Below, piece after piece: positions 35,346-43,553 of a stretch of 64,000 nucleotides of DNA (its first letter is position 1; each line of letters begins with the position of its first letter). Position numbers and translations under genes: made by a program. Under the pieces are notes generated by a model. The model was given only the letters and a program-made list of their open reading frames with translations. It made no database searches and was not told the DNA's origin. The DNA comes from Ruegeria sp. PrR005 (GTDB lineage: Bacteria; Pseudomonadota; Alphaproteobacteria; Rhodobacterales; Rhodobacteraceae): positions 50,216 to 114,215 of the forward strand of contig NZ_JAAGOX010000007.1 in assembly GCF_010500245.1 (NCBI RefSeq). The letters run 5' to 3'.

Positions 35346-35707
35346 CGGCGGACCGGGGGCTGACCCTGCTGGAACTGGTGGTGGCCATTGCCATCCTGGC
35401 GATCGGCGCCATCGCCGCGACCCGGACGATGGACCAGGCGCGGCTGTCGCTGGGCGGGGCCATGCCCCGGCTGATGGCGCAGATCGCGGCCCACAACCGG
35501 GCCGAGGAGATGCGTCTCTACGGGCCCGAGCGCTGGGGGGCATTGCCCGCCCGCGAGCGGGTGGGCGGGCTCGAGATCACGCTGTCGGTCGGCACCGAGG
35601 TCACCGCCGGCGGCCTGATCCGCGCCGAGATCACCGCCCGGACCGAGGCCGGGCCGGGGGCGGCGCTGGTCACCTTCCTGCCGCCGCAACGGGGCCCCGA
35701 AGGATGA
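35330..35707 (+). CDS. gspI: type II secretion minor pseudopilin GspI
   Basis: This 125-residue minor pseudopilin has the leader end DRGLTLLELVVAIAILAIGA with Glu5. The body contains RAEEMRLYGPERWGALPARE and VGGLEITLSVGTEV, consistent with GspI. The open frame extends further upstream, but that part is only the frame shadow of gspG and gspH; the ATG at 35330 starts exactly at the prepilin leader. The 3' end overlaps gspJ by 4 bp. Confidence 0.85.
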   Translation: MRRGVTADRGLTLLELVVAIAILAIGAIAATRTMDQARLSLGGAMPRLMAQIAAHNRAEEMRLYGPERWGALPARERVGGLEITLSVGTEVTAGGLIRAEITARTEAGPGAALVTFLPPQRGPEG

Positions 35708-36381
35708 GGCCGGCACAACATGACATCGGCGAACGCGGCCTGACCCTGATCGAACTGGTGGCGGCCATGGCGATTTTCGCGCTGGTCGCGGTGATGGGGT
35801 TGCAGGCGCTGACCGGCAGCTTGCGGATGCGCGACCGGCTGGACGGGATGGCGGCCGAGGTGGGCGATCTCGGGGTCGGACTGGCCTTGCTGCGCAACGA
35901 TCTCTCGGCGCTGCTGCCGCTGCTGTTCCATCCGCCGGGCGGCGGCGTGCGCTCGGCGCTGGCGCTTTCCGCCGATGGCCGGACCCTGTCCTTCTCGATC
36001 GGGGGGCAGGCCGGTCTGCCGCCCGAGGACGGCCTGGGCCTGCACCGGGTCGAATGGCGCTTCGATCCCACCCGGCAACAGCTGCTGCGCCGGTCATGGC
36101 CGGTCCCGAACCCGGCCTCCGGGGCAGCGGCCAGCCCCGAGGTGGTGCGGCTGTCCAGCGTGACCGGCCTGTCGGTGCGCAGTTACTGGCCGGGGCCGGG
36201 CTGGCTGCCGGGCACCGAGAGCAACCAGCCGCGCAGCGCCCCCGAACTGGGGCCCGGCGACCGGGACGGGCCGCTGGCCCAGGTCGCCAGCAGCTATTCC
36301 GACACCCTGCCCGAGGCGGTCGAGGTCACGCTCGAGATCGCCGGGCGGGGGCCTGTCCGCTTGCTGGAGGCGGTGCGGTGA
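35704..36381 (+). CDS. gspJ: type II secretion minor pseudopilin GspJ
   Basis: This is a 225-residue protein. The leader ERGLTLIELVAAMAIFALVA is followed by MGLQALTGSLRMRDRLDGM and a long beta-rich C-terminal domain (RSALALSADGRTLSFSIGGQ, EAVEVTLEIAGRGPVRLLEA). Gene order G-H-I-J-K and size point to GspJ, the partner of GspI and GspK at the pseudopilus tip. Its stop overlaps the GTG of gspK (GTGA). Confidence 0.83.
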   Translation: MRPAQHDIGERGLTLIELVAAMAIFALVAVMGLQALTGSLRMRDRLDGMAAEVGDLGVGLALLRNDLSALLPLLFHPPGGGVRSALALSADGRTLSFSIGGQAGLPPEDGLGLHRVEWRFDPTRQQLLRRSWPVPNPASGAAASPEVVRLSSVTGLSVRSYWPGPGWLPGTESNQPRSAPELGPGDRDGPLAQVASSYSDTLPEAVEVTLEIAGRGPVRLLEAVR

Positions 36382-37307
36382 GGCGGGACCAGGGGACATC
36401 GCCGGGCTTCGTCCTGCTCAACGCCCTGATCCTGGTGGCGGTTCTGGCCGCGGCGGCGGTTTTTGTGCTGGGCCGGGCCGAGGGCGCGCGCCTGCGCCAG
36501 GCCAGCCTGCAGACCGCGACCCAGGCGGGGCTCTATCTGGACGGGTTCGAGGCGCTGGCGCTGGCGCTTCTGCGCCGCGACCAGCAGGCGGGCGCGGTGG
36601 ACGGGCCCGACGATGCCTGGGCAGGCGCGGTGCACAGGGTCGAGATCGACCGTGGTCAGGTGACGGGGCGGATCGACGACCTGCAAGGCCGGTTCAACAT
36701 CAACTGGCTCGCCAATCCCGCCGATCTGGCCGCGCTCGAGGGGTTCAGGCGGCTGCTGACAGCGCTCGACCTGCGCCCGGAACTGGCGGCCGGGATCGCC
36801 CGGACCCTGCATCCGGATGGCCCGGGACAGGGCGGTCAGGCCTATGCCCGGTTGCGCCCGCCGGTGGCCCCCGTGGGGGGGCCGGTCCTGCTGGTGGACC
36901 AGTTGCGCCAGATCCCGGCCCTATCGCCGCGCGATTACAACCGGCTCGCGCCCTATCTCGCGGCCTTGCCCAGCGACAGCCAGCTGAACGTGAACACCGC
37001 CGCCCCGCTGGTGCTGCAAAGCCTGCTGCCCGGCCTCAAGTCGGCGGGCCTCGACCAGCTGGTGCAGGAGCGGGCCACCCGCCCCTTCGTGTCGGTCGAG
37101 GCCTTCCTGGAGCGGGCGGCGCCCTTTCTCGGCGAGGCCGGGCTGGCCGAAGGCGAGGACCTGCGCCTTGCCGTCGGCTCCCTCTGGTTTGCCGCCGATA
37201 TTGCGGTTGAGCTTGACGGGCTTGTTCTGCAACGGGTTACCGTGTTCGAGCGCCGGCCCCTGCCATACGGGCCACGGGTCGCATACCGGCTGGAGACCAC
37301 ACCATGA
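36378..37307 (+). CDS. gspK: type II secretion minor pseudopilin GspK
   Basis: This 309-residue protein has a GTG start that overlaps the gspJ stop. The leader GTSPGFVLLNALILVAVLAA has Asn where other pseudopilins have Glu5, which is usual for GspK at the pseudopilus tip. The large globular domain contains IDDLQGRFNINWLANPADLA, and LNVNTAAPLVLQSLLPGLKS, a helix-hairpin-helix-like block typical of the family. The upstream part of the open frame is the shadow of gspJ. Its stop overlaps the gspL start by 4 bp. Confidence 0.88.
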   Translation: MRRDQGTSPGFVLLNALILVAVLAAAAVFVLGRAEGARLRQASLQTATQAGLYLDGFEALALALLRRDQQAGAVDGPDDAWAGAVHRVEIDRGQVTGRIDDLQGRFNINWLANPADLAALEGFRRLLTALDLRPELAAGIARTLHPDGPGQGGQAYARLRPPVAPVGGPVLLVDQLRQIPALSPRDYNRLAPYLAALPSDSQLNVNTAAPLVLQSLLPGLKSAGLDQLVQERATRPFVSVEAFLERAAPFLGEAGLAEGEDLRLAVGSLWFAADIAVELDGLVLQRVTVFERRPLPYGPRVAYRLETTP

Positions 37308-38458
37308 TGACGCGCGCAACGCCCCCCACCCCGGCACCCGGCCAGGTCATCCCGCTTCCGGGAGCCGAGGTGGTGATGGTTTCCCTCGACCTGCCCAGGG
37401 GCGTGTCGGGCGCCGCGCGCGAGCAGGTGGCCTGGCGCCAGCTGCGCGATGGCCTCGGGCTCGATCCGGCAAAGGTCGAAATGCACCCCTATCCGGGCAA
37501 GGGCCCCGCCGGGGACTGGACCCGGGCGCTGGTGGCCGATGCCGCGCGGATTGCCGAGTGGCGGGCCCGTGCCGGGCCCGGAACCAAGGCCATGCTGCCG
37601 GATTACCTGACCCTGCCGGCAACAGCGGGCCTCTGGGTGCTGGCCTTTTCCGAGACCGGGCTGCGGGCCCGGCTGGACCTCGATGGCGGGTTCTCCTGTG
37701 ACCCGGCGATGGCAGAGCTGATGCTGCGGCGGGCGCTGGCCCAGGCGGAAGACAACCCGCCCAGGGCGGTGCTGGCGCTGGAGGTGCCGTCGCCCGACTG
37801 GCTGGCGGACATGCTCTCGGCGCGGGACATCCCGCTGCTCACCGATCCCGGCGGGCTGGCCGCGCTCGGCCTGGCCGCGCCCGTGGTGCTGGGGCATGGC
37901 GAGATGGCCGCCGATCTGCGCGCCGATCCGCGCGCCGCGCGCGACCGGCTGCGCCGGCGGCTGCTGCCCTGGCGCTGGACGGCGCTGGCGGCGCTGGTCG
38001 CGCTGGCGGTCTGGACCGCCGACCAGCTGGTCGAGATCCGGCGGCTGGAGCGGGAAACCGCCACGCTGAACGCCGAACTCGAGACCGTGGTGCGAAGATA
38101 TTTCGTGGCGACGGGACCGATCCTCGACATCCGGGTCCAGGTGTCGCGGGCGCTGGCCGCGCGGCAGGCCGAGGCCGAGGCGGCCTCGGGGCGGATGTCG
38201 CCCCTGCTGCTGTTCGGACAGGTGGCCGATGTGCTGGGCCGGTCCGAGGCGCGGCCCGACCAGGTGAGCTATACCCGGACCGAGGGCTTGGCCATCGACC
38301 TGCGCCTGGCCGATTTCGCCGCCGCCGACCGGCTGGCGGAAACGCTCGAGGCGGCGGGGATCCGGGCCGAGCTGCGCGACCTGCGGGTCAGCGGCGAAGG
38401 CGAGGGGGTGCGGGTCGACCTGCGGCTTAGGCCGGGAGCAGGGGAGAGGGGCGGATGA
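37304..38458 (+). CDS. gspL: type II secretion inner-membrane protein GspL
   Basis: This 384-residue protein has a cytoplasmic actin-like N-terminal domain that normally binds GspE (about 1-220), one TM at about 225-245 (WRWTALAALVALAVWTADQL), and a short coiled coil then a periplasmic ferredoxin-like domain (SEARPDQVSYTRTEGLAIDL). Assignment comes mainly from gene order (K-L-M), size and this topology. The start overlaps gspK (ATGA). Confidence 0.83.
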   Translation: MMTRATPPTPAPGQVIPLPGAEVVMVSLDLPRGVSGAAREQVAWRQLRDGLGLDPAKVEMHPYPGKGPAGDWTRALVADAARIAEWRARAGPGTKAMLPDYLTLPATAGLWVLAFSETGLRARLDLDGGFSCDPAMAELMLRRALAQAEDNPPRAVLALEVPSPDWLADMLSARDIPLLTDPGGLAALGLAAPVVLGHGEMAADLRADPRAARDRLRRRLLPWRWTALAALVALAVWTADQLVEIRRLERETATLNAELETVVRRYFVATGPILDIRVQVSRALAARQAEAEAASGRMSPLLLFGQVADVLGRSEARPDQVSYTRTEGLAIDLRLADFAAADRLAETLEAAGIRAELRDLRVSGEGEGVRVDLRLRPGAGERGG

Positions 38459-38934
38459 TCGAACGGCTGTTGAAACTCAGCGCCCGGGAACGGGGACTGC
38501 TGGCGCTGCTGGTCGCGGTGGCGCTGCCCGCCCTGGCCTGGAGCGCCGTGATCGCCCCGATGCAGACCCGTCACGCGGCCGCCCTGGCCGCCCGGGACGA
38601 GGTCAGGGCCCTGGGGGTCTGGGTGGTCGAACGCGCCGCGGAACAGGCGCAGCTGCGCCGCGCCGGGCAAACCGGCCCGGTGCCGCCGCTGGGCATCAGC
38701 GGGCTGGAACAGAGCCTGGTCGAGGCCGGTCTGCGCGCGGCGGTGAGCGCGCTCGGCAGCCAGGCGGACGGGCGCATCGAGCTGCGCTTCGACGCGGTCG
38801 AGTTCACCCGGCTGGCCAACTGGCTGTCGCGCTCGGACCCGGGCTGGGGCTATGACATCGCCGCCTTCCGGCTGGAGCGCGGCGCGACCCCCGGCCTGGT
38901 CGCGGCGGCCCTGACGCTGGAGCCGCAGGGATGA
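38455..38934 (+). CDS. gspM: type II secretion protein GspM
   Basis: This 159-residue protein has a single N-terminal membrane helix (RGLLALLVAVALPALAWSAV), a helical segment and a ferredoxin-like periplasmic domain (GRIELRFDAVEFTRLANWLS). It overlaps gspL by 4 bp. It completes the GHIJKLM block, which here ends 8 bp before a gene on the opposite strand. GspM normally partners GspL in the inner-membrane platform. Confidence 0.8.
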   Translation: MIERLLKLSARERGLLALLVAVALPALAWSAVIAPMQTRHAAALAARDEVRALGVWVVERAAEQAQLRRAGQTGPVPPLGISGLEQSLVEAGLRAAVSALGSQADGRIELRFDAVEFTRLANWLSRSDPGWGYDIAAFRLERGATPGLVAAALTLEPQG

Positions 38935-38941
38935 GCACCGC

Positions 38942-39457
38942 TCAGAGCGCCTTGAGCTGCACCGCGATACTGGCCTGGCGCCCGGCCAGCGCGCCCAGCG
39001 GATCGAGCTCGGGATCGTTCTTCAGCACTTCGGCAAAGGCGGTCTGCGCCTGGGTCAGGTATTGCCGCCCCACCGCGGGGTCGCCCCCGGTCAGCGCGGT
39101 CAGGCCCATCTCGTGATAGGCGGTGCCCAGAACCGACAACGCGGCACTGCGGGCGGTGCCGGTCTGGCCCTGGCTCAGCGCCCGGGCCTGCTGGGCGGCC
39201 TCGTCATAGGCGCCGCTGCGCAGCAGGCTGTGGGCATATTCCAGCTGGATCCGCGTGCGCAGCGGACCGGCCTCCTGCATCATCCGGGCATAGATCCGGT
39301 TGGCCTTGTCGTATTTGCCGGTCTCCAGCGCGGCCCGCGCATCGGTATAGGACCGGCGGAACCCGTCCGACCCGGCATTCTGGCCGTCGTCGCAGCCGAT
39401 CAACACCACAAAAAGAAGACCCGCAAGCGCGGGTGTCTTGAACTGTCCTGCCTTCAT
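38942..39457 (-). CDS. TPR-repeat lipoprotein, candidate secretin pilotin
   Basis: This is a 171-residue protein. MKAGQFKTPALAGLLFVVLI then GC gives a lipobox (L-I-G-C) with the lipidated Cys at about residue 22. The mature part contains TPR-type helices (ARAALETGKYDKANRIYARM, LEYAHSLLRSGAYDEAAQQA, ALSVLGTAYHEMGLTALTGG). TPR lipoproteins such as PilF/PilW are outer-membrane pilotins of type IV pilus secretins. This one lies between gspM and gspC/gspD, on the opposite strand, so it could be a pilotin for GspD. That role is an inference from position and class; sequence identity to known pilotins was not checked. Confidence 0.72.
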   Translation of the reverse strand: MKAGQFKTPALAGLLFVVLIGCDDGQNAGSDGFRRSYTDARAALETGKYDKANRIYARMMQEAGPLRTRIQLEYAHSLLRSGAYDEAAQQARALSQGQTGTARSAALSVLGTAYHEMGLTALTGGDPAVGRQYLTQAQTAFAEVLKNDPELDPLGALAGRQASIAVQLKAL

Positions 39458-39570
39458 GACCTGCTCTTTCGCCTGTCTTATCTTTTCCTTACAGCTAACA
39501 TGAACGGGGCGCTGCGTCCATCTGGAGCCGGCAGATCGCCCTCGACCTGTTGCCCGGAGGTTGCTGTTTG

Positions 39571-40026
39571 ATGCGTGCCCTTGCCCTGACGCTGATGCTG
39601 GCCTGCCTGGCGCTGGCGGGATGGACGGGCCATCGCCTGTGGCAGCGTGTGTCGCAGCCGCCCGCGCCCGCCCTGTCGCTGACCGCGGCGATGCCCGCGA
39701 CAGAGGCCACGCCCGCGACGGGCGGCGCGATCAGCCGCAACTGGCCGGCCCTGTTCGGAACCGCGGCCGCCCCCGAGCCGCAGCCGCCCGCCCCCCCGAC
39801 CCCGCCAATGCCCCCGATCGAAAGCCTGGGATACAGGCTGAAAGGCGTGGTCAGCGCCGGCACGGCGCATTGGGCCATTCTGACCCACCCGACCGGAGAC
39901 GTGATCCTGAAACCCGGCGACACCCTGACCGACGGGATCACCGTCGAGGCGATCGACGAGCAGGGGCTCTGGCTCAGCCGCGGCGGCGAGCGGGTGTTGC
40001 TGGGTTTCGACCCCCCCGAAGGGTAA
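39571..40026 (+). CDS. gspC: type II secretion protein GspC (short form)
   Basis: This 151-residue protein has a start at the ATG at 39571, with GGAGG 10 bp upstream; the TTG at 39550 is less likely. It has an N-terminal TM (ALALTLMLACLALAGWTGHR), a Pro-rich linker and an HR domain (ESLGYRLKGVVSAGTAHWAI to ERVLLGFDPP). It ends soon after, so the C-terminal PDZ or coiled-coil domain of long GspC is missing. It begins the second plus-strand arm and is read divergently from the lipoprotein gene. Confidence 0.85.
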   Translation: MRALALTLMLACLALAGWTGHRLWQRVSQPPAPALSLTAAMPATEATPATGGAISRNWPALFGTAAAPEPQPPAPPTPPMPPIESLGYRLKGVVSAGTAHWAILTHPTGDVILKPGDTLTDGITVEAIDEQGLWLSRGGERVLLGFDPPEG

Positions 40027-40156
40027 ATCGGATCCGCCTACAAAGACTGGTGCCATTTGTCCCGCGATGGGATAGACTTGCCGCAACGACAAGACCCGAG
40101 CAGTTGGACCGGACAGGTAAAGATACCGCCGTGCCGATATAGAGAATGTACAGGCC

Positions 40157-42112
40157 ATGCACGATTTCCGACGTATTCGCGCCGCGCTTGCGGCCCTGAC
40201 CCTTGCCATCGGGCTATGGCTGGCACCGGGATCGGCGGTGCGCGCCCAGGTCGCGCTCGACCTGCGCGATGCCGATCTGCGCAGCTTCGTGCAGGTGGTC
40301 TCCGAGGCGACCGGGCGCAGCTTCGTGCTGGACCCGGCGGTGCGCGGCACGGTGACGGTGCTGGCGCCCCAGGAAATGTCCGCCGATGCGCTCTACGAGG
40401 TGTTCCTCAGCGTTCTGGAGCTGAACCGGCTGGCGGTGATCGAGGGCGCGGGCGCCGACCGGATCGTGCCGATGAGCGTCGCCCGCGAACTGGCCCCCGG
40501 AGACGACGAGGGCACCGGTATCATCGGCGCCGACGGCTATGAGACCCGGGTGATCCCGGTGCGGCACGTGCCGCTGTCCGAGATCGTCGAGGTGGTGCGC
40601 CCGCTGTTGCCCTCCGAGGCAGTGCTGACCCCGGTTCCGGGCGCGAACCTGCTGATCCTGTCCGACCGGGGCACCAATTTCCGCCGCATCGAGAAGCTGA
40701 TCCAGCGGCTCGACGTGCCGCGCTCGGACCCGGTCGACATGGTGCCGCTGCACAATGCCGATGCCGCCGAGGTGAGCCAGGTGATCCAGTCCCTCGGCAT
40801 CGTCCCGCAGGGGGCGAGCGTAACCGTCGACCGGCGCTCGAACTCGCTGGTGGTGTCGGGCTCGTCCTCCCTGCGCGAACAGGTGCGGGTGCTGGCGACC
40901 CGGCTCGACACCCAGGGCGGGCGCGTCGACAGCTGGGTCGAGCAGCTGAACTATGCCGAAGCCGCGACGCTGGCCGATGTGGTGCTGCGCAGTTTCGCCG
41001 ACGACCAGAGCGTCAAGGGCCAGGCGATCCGCATCGTGCCCGAACCGCGCACCAACTCGATGCTGATCACCGCCCCCGCCGAGACCATGCCGCATATCAT
41101 CGCCATGGTGCGCCATCTTGATCGCCGCCCGGTGCAGGTGCTGGTCGAGGCAGTGATCTTCGAGATGTCGGTACAGGGGTTCTCCGACCTCTCGGTGCAA
41201 TTCGGCGCGGTGCTCAACAACGCGGTGGTAGGCGGGGTGCAGTTCACGCTCGAGGGCCGGCCCAGCCTGACCAGCCTGGTGTCGAGCGTGCTGAACGATA
41301 CCACGCCCGATGTCGGGCCGGGGGGGATCTTCGGTGGCGCCAAGCAGAATGGCGACAACGGCTTCGTCGGCCTGCTGACCGCGATTGCGGCCACCAACAG
41401 CACCCGGCTGCTCTCGACACCCTCGATCATGACGCTCAACAACCAGGAGGCCGAGATCGTGGTGGCACAGAACGTGCCCTTCGTCACCGGCTCCTTCACC
41501 TCGACCGGCAGCGGGTCGAACCCGGAAAACCCGTTCCAGACCATCGAGCGGCAGGATGTGGGCCTGACGCTCAATGTCACCCCGCAGATCAACGCCGATG
41601 AAACCGTCCGCATGATCATCAAGCAGGAGGTCTCGAACCTGACCAACACCACCTCGGCCTCGGGCGGCGAGATCACCGCCCGGCGCGCCCTGTCGACCAC
41701 GGTGCTGGTGCGCGACGGCAATGTGGTGATGCTGGGCGGCCTGCTGGAAAACGGCTCGGGCGCGGTCAGCCAGAAGGTGCCGGGCCTGTCGAACCTGCCG
41801 CTCCTGGGCGGCCTCTTCGAGGGCAAGAACGCCGAGCGCGATCAGCGCGTGCTGCTGGTGATGCTGCGGCCACAGGTGGTGGCCTCGGATGCCGAGGCCG
41901 AACGGCTGACCCGCAAGGCGGCGCAGGACGCCCGCAAGGCAAGCCTTGCGGCGCAACCGCTCGATAGTGGAAGATACCCCCGCGCGCCCAGCCAGGCGCT
42001 GCCCTTTGACGGGGCCGATCTGAACCAACCTTTCGATGCCGGATTCATTGATGACCTCGCCCAGAGCCGAAACTTCCCGCCGCTCCCCACCCGGCTCCGG
42101 TTCGGAGAATAG
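40157..42112 (+). CDS. gspD: type II secretion secretin GspD
   Basis: This 651-residue outer-membrane secretin forms the channel of the type II system. A signal peptide covers about 1-30. N0 starts at VALDLRDADLRSFVQVVSEA, N1 at TRVIPVRHVPLSEIVEVVRP, N2 and N3 follow (LVVSGSSSLREQVRVLATRL, LLITAPAETMPHIIAMVRHL). The secretin core carries LNNQEAEIVVAQNVPFVTGS, a VTPQINADETVRMIIKQEVS segment and the signature VPGLSNLPLLGGLFEG. The C-terminus lacks an obvious long S-domain, though a short tail of 50 residues follows. Its 3' end overlaps gspE by 62 bp or more. Confidence 0.93.
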   Translation: MHDFRRIRAALAALTLAIGLWLAPGSAVRAQVALDLRDADLRSFVQVVSEATGRSFVLDPAVRGTVTVLAPQEMSADALYEVFLSVLELNRLAVIEGAGADRIVPMSVARELAPGDDEGTGIIGADGYETRVIPVRHVPLSEIVEVVRPLLPSEAVLTPVPGANLLILSDRGTNFRRIEKLIQRLDVPRSDPVDMVPLHNADAAEVSQVIQSLGIVPQGASVTVDRRSNSLVVSGSSSLREQVRVLATRLDTQGGRVDSWVEQLNYAEAATLADVVLRSFADDQSVKGQAIRIVPEPRTNSMLITAPAETMPHIIAMVRHLDRRPVQVLVEAVIFEMSVQGFSDLSVQFGAVLNNAVVGGVQFTLEGRPSLTSLVSSVLNDTTPDVGPGGIFGGAKQNGDNGFVGLLTAIAATNSTRLLSTPSIMTLNNQEAEIVVAQNVPFVTGSFTSTGSGSNPENPFQTIERQDVGLTLNVTPQINADETVRMIIKQEVSNLTNTTSASGGEITARRALSTTVLVRDGNVVMLGGLLENGSGAVSQKVPGLSNLPLLGGLFEGKNAERDQRVLLVMLRPQVVASDAEAERLTRKAAQDARKASLAAQPLDSGRYPRAPSQALPFDGADLNQPFDAGFIDDLAQSRNFPPLPTRLRFGE

Positions 42113-43553
42113 CGCGGCGCGCCTGCCCTTCGCCTTTGCCCGCGACCAGCAGGTGCTGCTGGACGAGGATCGGCTGATCGCGGGGCCGGGCGCCTCGCTG
42201 CTGGGGCTGGCCGAGGCGCGGCGGCGCGCGGGCCGGGCGCTCGAGATCGTCGAGGAGAGCCAGATCGGCTTCGAGGCGGCCCTGGCCCGGCTCTATCAAC
42301 GCGACGCGGCCGGGGGCGAGACCGAGCTGCTGTTCGATCTCGAGGACCGCGGCCAGGCGGCGCGCCAGCGCGACCTGCTCGAAGAGGACGAGGACGCCCC
42401 GGTGATCCAGCTGGTGAACGCCCTGCTGCGCCGCGCGGTCGGCGCCGGCGCCTCGGATCTGCATGTCGAGCCGCATGAGGGCGGGCTGCGCATCCGGATG
42501 CGGGTGGACGGGTTCCTGCAAACCACGATGGACCGTTCCGACGTGCCGGTGCGCAAGATCGTCTCGCGGCTCAAGGTGATGGCCGGGCTCGACATCGCCG
42601 AGACCCGGCTGCCGCAGGACGGGCGCATCCCGCTGCGCCTGGGCGGGCGGCTGATCGACACCCGGGTCTCGTCGCTGCCGGGCAAATACGGCGAGCGCAT
42701 CGTGCTACGGATCCTCGACCGGCAATCGGGGCTGCGCTCGCTCGACCAGCTGGGCCTGTCGCCCGCGCAGGTGGCGCTGCTGGAACGGCTCTCGGCCCTG
42801 CCCAACGGCATCATCCTGGCCACCGGGCCGACCGGCTCGGGCAAGACCACCACGCTTTATTCCCTGCTCAAGCTGGCCAATCGCGAAGAGCGCAACATCG
42901 TCACCGTCGAGGACCCGATCGAATACGATCTCGACGGCATCTCGCAATCGCAGATCAATGCCGAGATCGGCATGACCTTTGCCGCCGGCCTGCGCGCCAC
43001 CCTGCGCCAGGACCCCGACGTGATTCTGGTCGGCGAGATCCGCGACCCCGAGACCGCCAGCACCGCCGCCCAGGCGGCGCTGACCGGCCATCTGGTGTTC
43101 TCCTCCCTGCATGCCAACGGATCGGTGGGCGCCGTGATCCGCCTGCGCGATCTCGGGCTCGACAATTTCCTGATCGCCTCCACCCTGCGCGGGGTGATCG
43201 CGCAACGGCTGCTGCGGCGGCTCTGCCCCGAATGCAAGCAGGCGCAGGTTCCCGGTCCGGCCGAGGCGGCGCATTTCAGCCATCACGGGATGACGGTGCC
43301 CGAACGGGTGCATGTCCCGGTGGGATGCCCGGCCTGCGACGGCAGCGGCTATGCCGGCCGGGTCGGCATCTTCGAGATGGTCGAGGTCGGCGAGACCCTG
43401 CGCGAGGCGATCGACGCGGGCGCGTCGGAAAGCGCGCTCAAGCAGCTGGTGCTGCGCGACGAGGAAACGCTGGTCGGCCAGGGCCTGGCCGAGGTGGCCG
43501 CCGGGCGCACCAGCCTGGCCGAGACCCTGCGCGTGGTCGGGGACGTGGCATGA
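42051..43553 (+). CDS. gspE: type II secretion ATPase GspE
   Basis: This approximately 500-residue cytoplasmic ATPase powers pseudopilus assembly. Seen: N-terminal GspE domain (LGLAEARRRAGRALEIVEES), Walker A in GIILATGPTGSGKTTTLYSL, Asp box and Walker B in QDPDVILVGEIRDPETA, a His box near LTGHLVFSSLHAN, and a zinc tetracysteine RLCPECKQAQ with CPACDGSGYAGRVGIFEM. I start at ATG 42051; ATG 42036 also lies in the gspD overlap. Its stop overlaps the gspF start (ATGA). Confidence 0.93.
   Translation: MTSPRAETSRRSPPGSGSENSAARLPFAFARDQQVLLDEDRLIAGPGASLLGLAEARRRAGRALEIVEESQIGFEAALARLYQRDAAGGETELLFDLEDRGQAARQRDLLEEDEDAPVIQLVNALLRRAVGAGASDLHVEPHEGGLRIRMRVDGFLQTTMDRSDVPVRKIVSRLKVMAGLDIAETRLPQDGRIPLRLGGRLIDTRVSSLPGKYGERIVLRILDRQSGLRSLDQLGLSPAQVALLERLSALPNGIILATGPTGSGKTTTLYSLLKLANREERNIVTVEDPIEYDLDGISQSQINAEIGMTFAAGLRATLRQDPDVILVGEIRDPETASTAAQAALTGHLVFSSLHANGSVGAVIRLRDLGLDNFLIASTLRGVIAQRLLRRLCPECKQAQVPGPAEAAHFSHHGMTVPERVHVPVGCPACDGSGYAGRVGIFEMVEVGETLREAIDAGASESALKQLVLRDEETLVGQGLAEVAAGRTSLAETLRVVGDVA

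Noticed and set aside
36054..36377. Extended gspK frame upstream
   Set aside because: It is the frame shadow of gspJ; the GTG at 36378 precedes the prepilin leader directly.
40214..42028. 604-codon minus-strand open frame under gspD
   Set aside because: Antisense to a clear secretin, with His/Arg-rich translation typical of shadows.
43232..43549. Extended gspF frame upstream
   Set aside because: It overlaps gspE in another frame and the residues are random; the ATG at 43550 overlaps the gspE stop.
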